From the NCBI GenBank assembly GCA_027186245.1, contig CP114497.1:2053501-2117500 (forward strand): a stretch of DNA of 64,000 nt, given 5' to 3'. Of the stretch, positions 35,309-48,968 are shown piece after piece. This DNA comes from Coriaria nepalensis (Eukaryota; Streptophyta; Magnoliopsida; Cucurbitales; Coriariaceae). How positions within the stretch are numbered: position 1 is the stretch's first letter; each line of letters begins with the position of its first letter. The notes under the pieces were generated by a model. It was not told the origin of the DNA. It was given only the letters and a program-made list of their open reading frames with translations, and did not search any database. Made by a program: the position numbers and the translations under genes.

Positions 35309-37799
35309 ATGGCTGGAGATACTCATGGCCCTAGCTCGAGGACTCTTCTTTGCAATGCCGGAGCTGGTGGTGCTGCTGGTAAAGTCTTTTTCTGCGATCA
35401 ATTTGTTTGGTTTATAGATAAATTGATTCAATGTGATAGATAGGGAGGTCTTTTTAAAATTTTGTTGAGTTACGCTTGATTATGCAGAAATTATAATCAA
35501 TTTTTCCCCCCTAGTCAAGTCTTTCTGAGAAATTCAATGCTGGGCACTTGAATTTATCTCTGTCTATTAAATTGTCTCAGCAATCGATTGAATTGCAATA
35601 GATTTCTGTACTGAATTCAATCATTTGGAATGGAATCTAAACGGAGGAAATTCAATTTCCTTACTTATCATGTCCCTGCAAATTCAGTTTAACCGTGAGG
35701 TTATCCATTATGCTATTTAATTAAAAGTGCAAGCGATAGTTATTGAAACTGGCTAATGCTTATTTGCCTCTTGAAATTTGGTGCAGGAGTTCTTGCTGCT
35801 ACATTTGTGTGTCCTTTAGATGTTATCAAAACAAGGTTTCAGGTTCATGGAATCCCAGAGATTGGTAATGGAAGTGCTAAAGGTACGACCTTTTACTCCC
35901 CTTAACAAGGCAGATATGATTTCTTACTACTTTATGTTTCCAAATATTGGTAACAGAGTGGAAAATCAAGGTTTAATGGGAGAGTTATTATCACATTTTT
36001 CCCCATCTGTTTCCTAATATTTTAACCTTATATGGAATTCAAATCTTGTTGTGGGTTTTGGACAAAGTATGCATGATAGGTTTGTGCTTTATTTCCTCAG
36101 GAAGCCTTATAGTCGGTAGCTTGGAACAAATTTTTCAGAAAGAAGGCTTTCGTGGAATGTATCGTGGGCTCTCACCCACCATCCTGGCATTGCTTCCTAA
36201 TTGGGCAGTGAGTTTTTTGCAACATCTAATAAGTATTTAAGTTATACGCCGAACATGTAAAAATGGTTAACTTCCTCAATTATTCAGCTATAGCTAGCTC
36301 TGATGTTTTACTGTCTCACTTTGCCTGTGTAGTTTAAAAAATTTAATTACTAGGTTAAAAGTTGATAATTTCTTCATCATGTCCTCCTGGATTAGTGGTA
36401 GTGGTCTTCTATTTTGGTAAAGTCTTCTTCCAACTGACACAATATTTTGCAGGTTTATTTTACAGTGTATGAGCAGCTCAAATGCATCCTTTGCTCCAAA
36501 GGTTAGTTTAATGAGCCCTTTATTTTCATATTGATTTTCCCCGGACTGTAACATACACTATTAATTCTTATCCTTGGTTTCTTGTTCGAGCTCTTAAATT
36601 CATTAAACCCCATTACTTTTCTTCCCACGTGTATAACAAGTAATCAACTGTGATACGTATGCAGATGAAAATCATAAACTTTCATTTGGTTCTCATATGA
36701 TGGCTGCTTCTGGTGCTGGAGCTGCAGTGGCGTTTATCACAAATCCTCTTTGGGTTGTAAAGACTAGGCTTCAAGTAGGTCTTCAAGCTCATGCTCTTTA
36801 TTCATCTTATGCTATTCCATGCATTGGGTTCATACAGTTATTATCACTCAGAAGTTGTTCTATAGCCTTTGAATTCTCATCGCCTTCCGTTATTTGACAG
36901 CTCTTATTCCCTGTAGTTTCCCTTAAAAGTTTTGAAACTTGAAAAATTCACCTCTTATATCTTTCCTTCTGCAGACCCAAGGGATGAGACCAGGTGTTGT
37001 ACCATATACAGGTACACTGTCTGCTTTGAGAAGGATAGCTCACATTGAAGGCATTCGAGGATTGTACAGGTTTTCCACTTTTCTATAATCCTCAAAGGTT
37101 AATCATTATTTCAAATAATAAAAAACAGCTTATGTGAATTTCGTGCAATAAACAGTGGACTTGTGCCTGCTTTGGCTGGTATAAGTCATGTTGCAGTCCA
37201 ATTTCCAACATACGAGAAAGTAAAAACTTATTTGGCTAGTAAAGGTAATATTCTCATCTTCCCCGATTCATATCTAGAGTGGGCAACAACAAAAAAAAAT
37301 CTTTCTGATTAAACATGGGTTTGTTAGATAACAGTACAACGGATAAACTCAGTGCAACTAATGTAGCCGTCGCCTCATCTGTCTCCAAAATATTTGCATC
37401 CTCTTTGACTTATCCACATGAGGTATGAATTTTAATTTACTTTGTGTCACCCTAGTTATCATTAATCATGAGAGATTGTGTTAATAACATTGCCCTAGGT
37501 CTAGAAAATATATGAATTATATATGATCAGAAAGAATTCACACCTGATATTTGCAGGTGGTTCGGTCAAGGCTCCAAGAACAAGGGCACCATTCGGAAAA
37601 ACGGTATTCTGGTGTAATTGATTGTGTTAAGAAAGTTTTCCAACAAGAGGGCATACCGGGTTTTTACCGTGGATGTGCAACTAATCTTCTAAGGACCACC
37701 CCAGCAGCTGTAATAACACTTACCAGCTTTGAAATGATTCACCGCTTTCTAGTTACGCTATACTCTCCTGATCCACAGCCTCACACATTGCGAGGGTAG
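35309..37799 (+). CDS. NDT1: Mitochondrial-carrier-family NAD+ transporter (NDT1-like)
   Basis: Nine exons, 35309-35378, 35787-35882, 36101-36207, 36453-36501, 36665-36774, 36975-37069, 37156-37244, 37328-37422 and 37557-37799, give 317 residues. Three carrier repeats each carry the signature: PLDVIKTRF (from 33), PLWVVKTRL (from 135) and PHEVVRSRL (from 235). The Trp in the second repeat is typical of the NAD/FAD/folate/pyrimidine-nucleotide carriers. Segments such as [21 protein letters not shown] and [18 protein letters not shown] are nearly those of Arabidopsis NDT1 (At2g47490), a NAD+ importer in exchange for ADP or AMP. The ATG at 35309 is the first in frame; the upstream open sequence has no ATG. 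The head-to-tail neighbour downstream is a CH-domain kinesin, as in Arabidopsis by recall. Confidence 0.93.
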
Positions 37800-40087
37800 G
37801 ATCTAATATTTGCTTAATCAGGCTAGTCTTTTTGTCTTGAATGACCAACAATTTCCTACAATTTGATTGTGTATTAAAATTGTTAGATTTGCAGTTCCTA
37901 GCATTGTTTTGGCAATTTCTGTATCACCAAGTGTTTTAAGGGAGGGCAGAGAGAGAATATTCCCGTGGTCAAACTAATTGATGATGACGATAATGTGGTT
38001 AGGATCTGGACTTGCATGAATACATACTCCCATCTTTCTGGGTTTTTGAATTTGTTCGAGTTCTTATCGGTCTAGGATTTTATATTAAACTATATAGCAG
38101 TGGTTGGATCATGGATGAAAATCCTGCTTCTGGTTAGATTGGAATGGTTCTATTGTCTCTTATGATTAATGTAATTCACCTAAGATCCTCTTTTCATTTT
38201 CTTTTGATATTACAAGGAGAAAGCAGCCTAATAATGGAGTGGATTTGGATTTTGTCGATGTAAATAACGTATTTAACGACATATTAATAATTAAAATTAA
38301 TTTGTATTTAATATTAAATTTAAGTCTGAATCGATCTAATCATCTTTATCATATTCATGTTTAAATTGGCCCTTAGAAGAGGGAGATCGGAACAGTAAAC
38401 AGTAATAATGTTTAAGAACACAATCTCAAGAAACATATATATATATATATATATGAATAAATAATTAAATTGCATTTGAATAAATTCTTTTAAAACGGAA
38501 CTCGTTCTACCGATTAACTGCGTTATGTTTATATCCGGTCTCTATATATATCATTCACACGGATTTAAGATATTTTTGAAGAAAGGTACGAAAAAAGAAT
38601 TAGAAGGGTATGGGGCTAAGGGGTAAGTAGAGGAGAAAGAATGTGAGGAGCATAAGGTAACTACTGCACTTGAAAACAGGAGTGCTATGCCTCCATGATT
38701 CATTTGACAATGTTCTACTTGCCCCCACCACTATTTACCCAAATTTAAAAAATGACCTCATCACTACAATCAACTTTCTTTCTGCTCTCGTCCCTTTCCC
38801 CCACCCAACAATAATAACCATTTTTTTTGGCCACCTAAAAAAAAAAATATTACTTTACACAATATTTTTAAAAAAATAATAATAATATAATTAATTAATT
38901 AGATAATATCAAACAACAAGCACTTGGCTGAGAAGTAAAGTGCTTGTTTAGTAGAACCATCACCAAGTAGGAAGGTTTTCTAACAAACTATGCTTTTCTT
39001 CAAATTAAAGATTTTTTTTTTTTTTTTCCTTTCTCTACCCAACTATTTTTTTTAGATTTTTTTTTTTTTAAAAAAAAAGCCATTTTTGTTATAAAAAAAT
39101 GTCACATCTCAAATATTTTTTCCCGCGTAAATTTTATGGAGAATTTTTAGTTCTGTATAGTATTTAAAGCATCATATATTTATATAAAACTTTAATATAT
39201 GTATTCATTATTTCTCAAGATATCTAAAACCTTATCATAAACATTTTGTTTCGGTTTTAATTATTGCGACACCTTTGGCTAACTCCTTGGATTGATTGTC
39301 TGTAAATGTATTATTTTAGAGGTAGAGCTTTTTTTTTTTTTTGGCTTTCCAGACCATACTTTGATTATTATTTTATGATATGTAATATATAATATGAAAG
39401 CTTAATGATTACAATGAAGCAAAGTCTTTGTACAATCCTTAATATGAATTTATGAAAGCTTAAAGTGATCTTTCAAAAGTGACACTTGCTATTTAAATAC
39501 TTATCTTGGATCTGGAAAATTATATATGAATGAAAAAGCTGATGGAAAAAAGCTTATGGCTGAATGATTTAAGTTTGTCCGGACCATTTTTAAGAGTAAT
39601 TACTTATTTCCTTTATTTATTGACCAAAATTCATTTTAATATATAGTGTTTTACATGTATGATATAATCGGGGTGGATGTGGGTAAAATGCTTTTAAAGC
39701 AGACTTCTCGTTTATTAGATATAGAAGATTGTTAAGATTTTTATGATCTATTATCGAATCTATTCTTTTTAATTCAACAGTCACTCTCATTATTATGTGT
39801 CTTATAAATATTATGTCTTGAAGATGATTCAAACGGATTTGGATTCAGTCTGGACCTTAAACTTACGGTTATATAGTTAAAAAAAATGGTTACACATCTC
39901 TTATCATAACATATGATACATTTTCATTTGTCAAATTAAAATACAATGTTTTAAGTAAATTTTATACAAGAAACTCTTGTCAAGATTAAAAAAGAGATTA
40001 TATATTAAATTAAAACCCATTATCTTAATATCTCAAAATCGATTAATCTTAGCATGATATTTGGATTAAAATTTGATTAATTAAAAA

Positions 40088-40124
<37 letters not shown>

Positions 40125-43100
40125 GAAAGAGGTGCTTAGGAGGAGAAAGTGATAATGGGAGACTGGTGCTTTATGGGCAACATCACCGCAGCTGGGCTCA
40201 CTTGGCATGTGAATGAGATAAAAAGAAAGAAATTTGTCATTCATTCTCATCACTCCCTTTTCCTTTTCCTTTTCCTTTATTTTTATTTTTATTTTTATTT
40301 TTATTTTTTAAAAATTTAAATTGAAATAATAATTTCGACAGATAATTTTCCTTAAATTAATATTTACAGTTATAATCCTAAGTATCCAACTATTGAATAC
40401 CCTTTTTTTTTTTTAATCTCAAACCAGAAAAACTGATTAGTGCAATTGTATCTGCTCTATCTCCACATTCGATCCCTTTAATTAAAATTTAATGTCGAAA
40501 TAAAAGAAAAATTAATAAAATTTGTGTAACGCTCTATAATATACATTCGGTATCTTTTTTAATTCGATTTTCAGAGAAAAATAATATATATATATATATA
40601 TATTATATATTAGAGAGAAAAATAATGATAAAGATTCGGTGACGTAATTTGCATAGCTTTTATATGAGTGGGGAGCCAAGCGCGCTTGAGGCGCGTGGTG
40701 CTTAAAAAGTATCTTATTTAAGCTGATCTTTAACTCGAGATTTGAAGCTCGTGACACGTTACGGCGAGGGAGGTGATATTTTATTGGCGGAAAGCCACGT
40801 AGGGTATGGACGGATGGTAGGATTTTACGTGTCAGTTTTTGATTGGTCTGTTTACAAGATTTAAGTAGAAGACAGTTTTGTTTGGGCGCCTTGCAAGATG
40901 ATTCCCGTGATGTGGGACCCTTTAAGACGCGCCACGTGGGCCTCTATCGAGTCTGGAATCCAAAGCTCGGCAGGTTGGCTCCGAAAGCCCGAACCTAGAT
41001 TTAAATTTTTCGAACGTTGAAGCCTCAGAGTACATGAACTGGCAGATATATCCTTCGAGCTTCTTTAGCTTCCTACCAATCATTTTGGTTGAGTATGGGT
41101 TGTATCGTCTTTTTGCCTTTGGCTAATATGTTGGTGAAGAGTTTGGTGACCTGTTACACAAAATGAACTTATCATTGCTAAAAAGGGGAAACAAAAATTC
41201 AAAATGAAAGCATGCTCTTAAATTATGTATGAATTTATTTGAAAGGTTTAAATATTTTCCTTCATAAATAATTTAGAATTTTTAAAAATATATTTCAGAA
41301 AGTGAATTTTTTTTTAATAGAAAACATTAATGCAAATTTTTATTTGAACAAAGAGATCCACAATTAATAATATATTATAAAGTTAAATAGATCTATAAAT
41401 ACAAATAATAAATAATTATGATGTGATGACGATTGACATATCTTTCTCCGACGACCAAGTCAATAAGAATTGAAGAAAGTTTTGTGAGAGACAAAGTGTA
41501 TGGAAAAAATATTGTACCTTATTTCTATGAAATATCCCTCTTTCAAATACCTTTTGGATGGGGACAAAACCCTAGTGTCCCATTTTGCAAGATTAGGCCA
41601 CATGGACCCAGTTTTCCCTTATATCCATCTATCACTGATCAGGTCGGCCTCATCTCGTGAAGTGCCCTGGGAGGGATCAGTCTCATCTAATCAAGTTTAG
41701 GTTCCAATTATCTTTACTTGCAAGATGCCCTATCTTAAGCTGGGAGTGTTTGACATCACCCTCATGGTCAACCTCATCATATTGGTGTTGCTGCATAATT
41801 CATGTTTAAGTCTTACTTGAGCTTCATCAACTAATTATAATACCAATAGTTAGCCTCTTGTCAAGTGGTCTGAGTGCGGGAGGGGCATGTGGCACCCTTT
41901 AAACTCATCTCCTCTTTCCAACTTTGAGTGTGGTCTAACTATCTCCTTTGATGTCCTCTGGTTAGGGAGATCTTTTTATATTCTGAGCCCTTGGAGTTGT
42001 ACTTCTTGACACATTTTTTTGTTTTGGGGGGGGGAGGGGGGGGGTCTCTCTCTCATTTCCCCCGACGCTTAAGACGATGGAGTTGTTCATAAGCCATAAT
42101 TACCTTGAAAGTTGAACCCGCTCATTCCCTTCATGAGCGCGCCCTCTGTCACTTTGAGTGTTGTGATGTTTCCCTCGCCGTGTAGAGCCCTTGATTGGGT
42201 GACCTTTCCTATTTACAAGTCACTTTCTATAAAATGGAAATGAAGTGGTATAGAATTGAAAGATTGATCTAAATAATTAAGTTAATTAAAAAATAAATAA
42301 AATAAAAGATTCGATTTCTAATAAATTTTATAATTTTAGATTATTTTGCAATGAATCATGAGATTCATTATGGTCAATTTGCAATAACATTATAGATAGA
42401 TTTATAGTTAAAAATCTTTTATTTTATTACCTTTGACTTAATGTTTACTTCATATCTCTTGACCAGAGAGGATTACTTTGAATGGTACATTCCATCATTT
42501 TGATTCATGTAATTTGGGTATCTAGGGTTTGGTTGGTAACCGTTTTCAATTAAACCCCCATTATTATGAAAAAGACTCATTGCCTACTTAGCTGTTGATC
42601 CAATTGAAAAGAGTAAGTTTTGGATTTATTAACTTATTAGGAAATTCTTTTGCTTTCAAGCAATGTGTACAAGATTTCCTTCATGCAAATTTGTTGTCGT
42701 TTTTGCTGGGTATAATAATGTAATTTCTGTTTTATATAATTTGATGAAAATTCTATATTTATGATTCTATTTTAAACACTTATTTTATTTAATATTGGAC
42801 CGATAGATATTACAAGATCAAATTATGACAGTTTTTAAATATATAGTTTTAATTTCAAAATTTAAATAAATTATGACATCTTAAATCATATGAGTACTTT
42901 TAGATCATTTTAATTTTAATATAAAGATAAGATATAATTATTCATAAAGGTTGAAATCAACTATAAAAAAAAACGACATTGAATTATAAAAAATTCCATA
43001 TTAATTTGAGTGGAAGTTAAATTACGAAAATGACATTGGATTAATCATCAACTAAATTTAGAAGAAAACACATATGCGCCGTAATTAGGAACTGGCGTTC

Positions 43101-43427
43101 AGAGAAAACAAGTGCTGAATTTAAATTTAAAAATAATTAGAAAAGATAGTTGGATATTTGAAAAAGAGAGGCTCGGAAGTAGGTTCGGACTTTGGCAAGG
43201 GAGAAAGTGGGACGAGTAGGAGGGAGGGTAGTAGTATTAAAGCAGAGAACAGAGAGCTTTGAGTATTTTTCCCCTACCACTATCCTTCGCTACTCCTCTC
43301 TCTCTATTCTCACTCACTTTCTCTCACTACTTTTCCTTTATCTGTTCTGTTTCTAGAGAGAGAAAAGAAAGGGAAGGAGAGAGAGAGAGTAGAGAAAGCA
43401 AAAGGTCATGATCAAGAAAATGTGAGT

Positions 43428-43504
43428 ATGAATTGGAAACAAAGAAACATAATCAAAGCCATCACCAACAACAACACAAAAAAGCATTGCGTTTTTGAAG
43501 TGAG

Positions 43505-43535
<31 letters not shown>

Positions 43536-43646
43536 ACCTTCATCTGTTTTTCTCTGAGTTTCTGCTTCTCTCTCTTGATTTTTTCTCTTCTTAATTTGAT
43601 GCTATTCTCTGCGCTGGACTGTTGGATTTTTTCTTCTATAATCTAA
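43428..43646 (+). other. Upstream open reading frame in the kinesin leader
   Basis: An ATG at 43428 opens a 72-codon frame that stops 26 bases before the kinesin ATG. A five-codon frame (ATG at 43408) precedes it. The long one runs through the (GA)n tract and has no family resemblance. If transcription starts upstream of 43408, both would sit in the 5' leader and could lower translation of the kinesin. Confidence 0.4.
43507..43536 (+). repeat. (GA)n microsatellite in the kinesin leader
   Basis: About 14 GA dinucleotides lie about 140 bases upstream of the start codon; another GA-rich stretch precedes it at 43375-43390. Confidence 0.8.
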
Positions 43647-43672
43647 GTGAGGGAGAAGATTAGAAGGCAAAT

Positions 43673-46600
43673 ATGGAGGGGGGAGCATTATCGTTTTCGG
43701 TAGCTTCTGTGGTTGAAGATGTGCTTCAACAGCATGGAACACGAATCAGAGGCCTTGATTTGGAGTCTAGAAAGGCTGAGGAAGCTGGTAATTTAATTTC
43801 ATTCTCACCTTCCTTTTTTTGATTTTGTTTAGTCTAAATTCTTCTTCTAAGGTTCTAATTTCTTCTCATTTTGAGCTTGTTGGTAATAATCCAACTAATG
43901 AACTAAGCAAGGTGAAATGAAAGTTCCGAATCCAATTTACTTTTATCCTCGCTATTTTCCTAGCAATCAAACGGAACTTATTTTCCTAGCAGGTGTTACT
44001 GAGCATGCTGAAATTAGTTTAGTGATTCTAATGGCGGATTATTCTTAGTATTACTACTATTATAAGTTTATACAGTGAAGGTTACATTTGTTATTCAGCA
44101 TCAAGAAGAAATGAAGCAGCTGGGTGGCTGAGAAAGATGATCGGAGTTGTCGCAGCTAAAGATTTGCCGGCAGAGCCTTCTGAGGAAGAGTTCAGGCTCG
44201 GATTGAGAAGCGGGATTATCCTCTGCAATGTTCTCAATAAAGTTCAACCTGGAGCCATCTCCAAGGTGAGCCTTTTTCTTCTGATATTACTTTTTCTGAA
44301 ACCCAATCTTTTCAGAGGAGATGGTTATATGAGAGTGTCGTGTCATCTTCAGGTGGTGGAAAGTCCTTGTGATTCAGCTCCGATCCCTGATGGAGCAGCA
44401 TTATCTGCATTTCAGTATTTTGAGAATGTTAGGAACTTCCTTGTAGCTGTGCAGGAGATGGGAATTCCTACTTTTGAGGCATCCGATCTTGAACAAGTAT
44501 GTGTTAATACTATTCAGCAGTAGATTACAAAAAATAATTCCCATTTTTCTATATATTTTTGACTTGATAAACCTCAGTCCTGAACTTTACGAACCGAAGA
44601 TTGTCATTCCATATAGACTGACATGATTTGTTTTATCCATTACTTTCCAGGGAGGGAAATCTGCGAGGGTTGTAAATACTGTTCTGGCTGTAAAATCTTT
44701 CAGTGAATGGAAACAGACTGGGGGAAATGGAGTCTGGAAATTCGGGGGAAATGTAAAATCAATCACAATGACGAAACCTTTTGTGAGAAAAAATTCAGAG
44801 CCATTTATGAATTCCTTGTCAAGGACCACATCAATGAATGAAAAGTCTTCGAATGTTCTGTCATCAGACTATGAATCCAATAAAATGGTTTGTAAACTCA
44901 ACTGCATCAAAGCTTTTCACGAGCTTGCTTTTTTCTAGTCCTTTGAATTACATTCTCAGTCTCTCTCTATCTTTTAACTGTTATTTTGTGTTTGCCTATC
45001 CAGCCTAGTTCTTTGAGTACGCTTGTTTGTGCACTTCTTTCGGATAAGAAGCCTGAAGAAATTCCGATGGTAAGTGTTAGATACTCAAATATTTAAATGT
45101 CATTGTTTAACTTATTGAATAAGCAAGGTTTATGAAAATGGAGACATGTACTTCGATTCACTTAATCGATTGAAAAGTGTCTCCAAAATATATCCTTAAT
45201 ATTTTTATAGAAAAATGATTGACATACTATCAAGGGGAATACTACCATTATTTTTGTGCAAGTTTTAGCTAATTCTGTTACTTATACTAATTAATGAGAG
45301 AAATCTCTCTCTTGTTTTGCAACAGTTGGTGGAATCTGTACTCAGTAAGGTTGCGGAGGAGTTTGAGCATCGCATTGCCACCCAATGCAAACCCAACGTG
45401 GTGAGTTACATTCCCCAAGATTACAAATTTTAAATCTGTGCCAGAAGAAAGAGTCCCATCCTCCTCTTTCGATCTTCAAATTCAAATCTGTTTGAGATTA
45501 TGCACTCCAATAAAAAATTCATTCATAATCTTAATATGCACTTTTCTTTCTATTTTCGTGCTGTTTATAGACAAAAGCAGCACCAAAAGATTTTACCGGT
45601 TCTCAAGGCAACAGGCAACTGTTCAAATCAGCTTCTGGTGACAGAAAGGTGAGTATAGATTCTCACTGTCTACCCTATAATTTTGATCTAGCTCAAGATT
45701 CTGAGTCTATCTTCTTTGTTGCTGTGACTTAGATGGATGCTAAAATGATCAAGAATGAAGAATCTTTCCACAATAACCACCATATTTGTGAGGAGGACTC
45801 AAAAAAACAGCTTCTTAAACATCGAATGATTTTTGATGAACAACAAAGAGATGTCGAGGTATCTGTTTGGACATATTGCCTCACATTTTTGTTTACTGGG
45901 TATATTTCTTACTACATTCATGCCAAATTTTCACTTTAATAGGAAATAAAGCATAATCTTCATGCCACTAAAGCGGGAATGCAGTTTATGCAAATGAAGT
46001 TCCGCGAAGAGTTCGAGAATCTTGGTAGGGAACTAGGGATGTGGCATAAGTTGTTTTTACTATGTGCCCCATTATGGAAGAGGAGACATCTATGTTTATT
46101 ATTTCATTTGGCTCTTTCTTTTCCTAAACAGGCTTGCACATTCATGGCCTTGCTCACGCTGCATCCGGGTATCATAAAGTCCTTGAAGAGAATCGAAAGC
46201 TATACAATCACGTACAAGACCTAAAGGGTAACAATACCAGTTCCCTAAAGTTAACACCATATGCCTGTTTATTATATGCTTGTAATGTTGAAAATAGTTT
46301 GTGAGTTGCATGTTCTATTTGATCAGGAACTATTAGGGTTTACTGTCGAGTTAGACCCTTTTTGTCTGGGCAGTCAAGCTATTTGAGCACTGTAGATCTA
46401 GAAGATGGAAGTGTTACTATCAATACTCCTTCAAAGCATGGAAAAGGGTGTAGGTCCTTCACCTTTAACAAAGTCTTTGGGCCATCTGCATCACAAGGTT
46501 GGTGAAGTTAGTGAATTTACAACTTGGCATTACTATAGATTCTTATTATCTTAAGGCTGCTTTACCAATGTTTTATCCTGTGATGTTGCAGCCGAGGTCT

Positions 46601-48968
46601 TTTCTGATATGCAGCCACTGATTCGGTCTGTTCTGGATGGTTATAATGTTTGCATTTTTGCCTATGGCCAAACAGGATCAGGAAAAACTTATACCATGGT
46701 ATGATAGACGTGGGATTACCTTCAAAATGTGAAATGATGCGAAGAGACATTTATTTTCTTCTACTTGAATAACATTCGAGATTTGAAGTTATGCTTACTT
46801 TGTTATGTGTCTAGTCTGGACCAAGAGAGCTTACAGAAAAAAGCCAAGGTGTAAACTATAGAGCACTTGGAGATTTATTTCTCATTGCAGATCAAAGACA
46901 CGACACTTTCCATTATGATGTTTCTGTTCAGATGATTGAGATTTATAATGAGCAAGTCAGAGATCTCCTTGTCACTGATGGGACAAATAAAAGATATCCT
47001 TATTTCAAAGTCCTTTATATTCTTTTTGTCAACTCTACGTGTATTGCATAATTCTCATGCTGTATCTTTCCCTATCCCCTTAATCCAAAGCTTTCCTTTA
47101 CCATCCTTACATTAGAAATCCGTAACAGTTCTCAAAGTGGACTTAGTGTTCCTGATGCCAACCTTGTTCCCGTATCATCAACATTTGATGTCATTGATTT
47201 GATGAACCTTGGACATAGGAATCGTGCTGTAGGGGCCACAGCCCTTAATGATCGCAGCAGTCGTTCTCACAGGCAAGAAATTGCACATCTCTAAAAACAT
47301 TTTGTGTCTCTAATTTCTTCTGAAACGCTTCAATGGCTACTGAGCTTAATTTTAAATTTTTTCGATCTTTAGTTGCTTGACCGTTCATGTTCAAGGAAGA
47401 GATTTGACATCTGGAGCTATACTTCGTGGTTGTATGCATCTAGTTGATCTGGCTGGAAGTGAGAGAGTAGACAAATCTGAAGTGACTGGAGATAGACTAA
47501 AAGAAGCGCAGCATATTAATAGATCCCTTTCGGCTTTAGGTGATGTCATCGCTTCTCTTGCCCAAAAGAACCCGCATGTTCCTTACAGAAACAGCAAGCT
47601 CACACAACTACTTCAAGATTCACTTGGTAACATCAAGCTACACACAGTCTATCATTATCTTTCTCTGTTCTAAAATTATTGATTACATATGATGATATCA
47701 ATATGATATTCTTAGGAGGCCAAGCCAAAACATTAATGTTTGTTCACATAAGCCCTGAGCCTGAAGCTGTTGGAGAGACAATTAGTACACTTAAATTTGC
47801 AGAACGAGTTGCCACTGTTGAACTTGGTGCTGCTCGAGTGAACAAAGATGGTGCTGATGTCAAAGAGCTCAAAGATCAGGTATTTTTTTTCCCCCCCAAA
47901 TTCTCTCTTTAGGAGCTTTCTGAGTTCTTATTAGAATGTCTTCTAAAAAAGTAATCATTTTTCTCCTTAGATTGCCACTCTTAAGGCAGCATTGGCAAGG
48001 AAAGAGGTGGGACCAGAGCACATCCAAGCTTCCATTTCTGGAAGCTCGGAAAAATACAGATCAAAACCTGGCGAGTTATCACCATTTCAGTCTAAACACA
48101 AAGGCATAGATATGTTACAAGAACTCCATAGTTGCCGCCAACCCATGGGTGATGCAGCCAACATTGAGGTAATATATATATCAATATATATTTTGAATCT
48201 TTTCGGTGAATATGTTGCATTCAAAGGACTTGAAAATCGAGACTTACTTTTAGATTAATTTCTTCTGCAGCTTCATAGCAATACTACAATGAGGCAGAAG
48301 AGGCCAAGCTTTGATCTAGATGAACTACTAGCAGCCAACTCACCCCCATGGCCTCCTATTGTAAATACTCCAAGCAGCAACAATTTCAGCGAGGATGATA
48401 AAGACATGGGCTCAGGCGAATGGATCGATAAGGTGATGGTGAACAAGCAAGACGTCAATAGAGTCCAAACACCTTTAGGTTCATGGGACCCAGACAATGG
48501 ACCGTTAAATGATGTATTCTACCAGAAATATCACCAAGAAGAAGCATATAATAACATGTTCGTGGGAGGAGCGAACCAATTCCATATTTCTGGTAAGGAT
48601 GATATGGACGATCTTGATGCAGCAACTAGTGATTCATCCGAAAGAGATTTACTCTGGCAATTTAATCATTCTAAACTCACTGATCTAGCCAATGGGGTCG
48701 GATCAAAACCCCGGAAAGTTAACTCGAAGAGTACAAAGAGCTCAGAACTAAGGTATGAGAGTTTGTGTATTACATCTTATGTTTATACATATCTGTTGGA
48801 AGTATGGATTCTGACAAATTGTTGTTGTTCACTTGTTGTAGTAACAATAGTCCATTGGGTCCTTCTCCTTCTCGAAAAATATCAAATGGAGCGGGACCTC
48901 CTCTGCACCGGAACGGAAGGCTGTTAGCTTCGGCCGATGCGAGACGCAAGATTGGGTACAGAAAGTAG
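43673..48968 (+). CDS. KIN14: Kinesin-14 with calponin-homology domain (KCH type)
   Basis: Nineteen exons give 1009 residues: 43673-43787, 44099-44265, 44353-44496, 44651-44887, 45004-45069, 45326-45400, 45571-45648, 45733-45858, 45943-46024, 46132-46227, 46327-46497, 46592-46698, 46815-46993, 47111-47272, 47373-47626, 47716-47879, 47971-48168, 48271-48752 and 48842-48968. A CH domain (about 44-150) comes first, then coiled-coil, then an internal motor (about 396-735) with GQTGSGKT (478-485), NDRSSRSH (594-601) and DLAGSE (627-632). KCH kinesins are minus-end-type motors that also bind actin filaments. The layout and the Ser/Asp-rich tail match Arabidopsis At2g47500. Intron 13 (46994-47110) is AT-AC and intron 14 (47273-47372) is GC-AG. 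The motor is intact. Confidence 0.93.
46994..47110 (+). other. U12-type AT-AC intron in the kinesin gene
   Basis: The 117-base intron starts atatccttat and ends atccttac. Removing it joins AAA AG to A TTA GAA ATC CGT, restoring the conserved motor sequence NKRLEIRN. A branch site ttcctttac (47093-47101) differs at one place from TTCCTTRAC, with its adenosine 10 bases from the end. No GT-AG alternative keeps the frame. Confidence 0.9.
47273..47372 (+). other. GC-AG intron in the kinesin gene
   Basis: The donor reads cacag/gcaaga and the acceptor ctttag/ttgctt. The join restores SRSHSCLTVHV, the invariant switch I region of the motor, so the GC donor must be used. GC donors with a strong AG/GCAAG context are the usual rare variant of the major spliceosome. 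Confidence 0.9.

Larger units (their letters stand above)
37800..43672. other. Long intergenic region, no gene seen
   Basis: The stretch contains the NDT1 3' flank, an (AT)n run (38434-38454), poly-A followed by aaaag repeats (about 40082-40130), ttttcc and attttt repeats (40255-40310), a (TA)n run (40583-40602) and a poly-G run (42026-42044). From 41400 to 42240 the sequence is less AT-rich and could be transposon-derived, but no domain is readable in any frame. The last 500 bases are the kinesin promoter and leader with GA repeats. Confidence 0.6.

Noticed and set aside
41433..41700. Two overlapping frames of 66-75 codons in less AT-rich DNA
   Set aside because: They resemble no family, have no flanking gene signals and overlap in different frames. 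Probably old repeat sequence.
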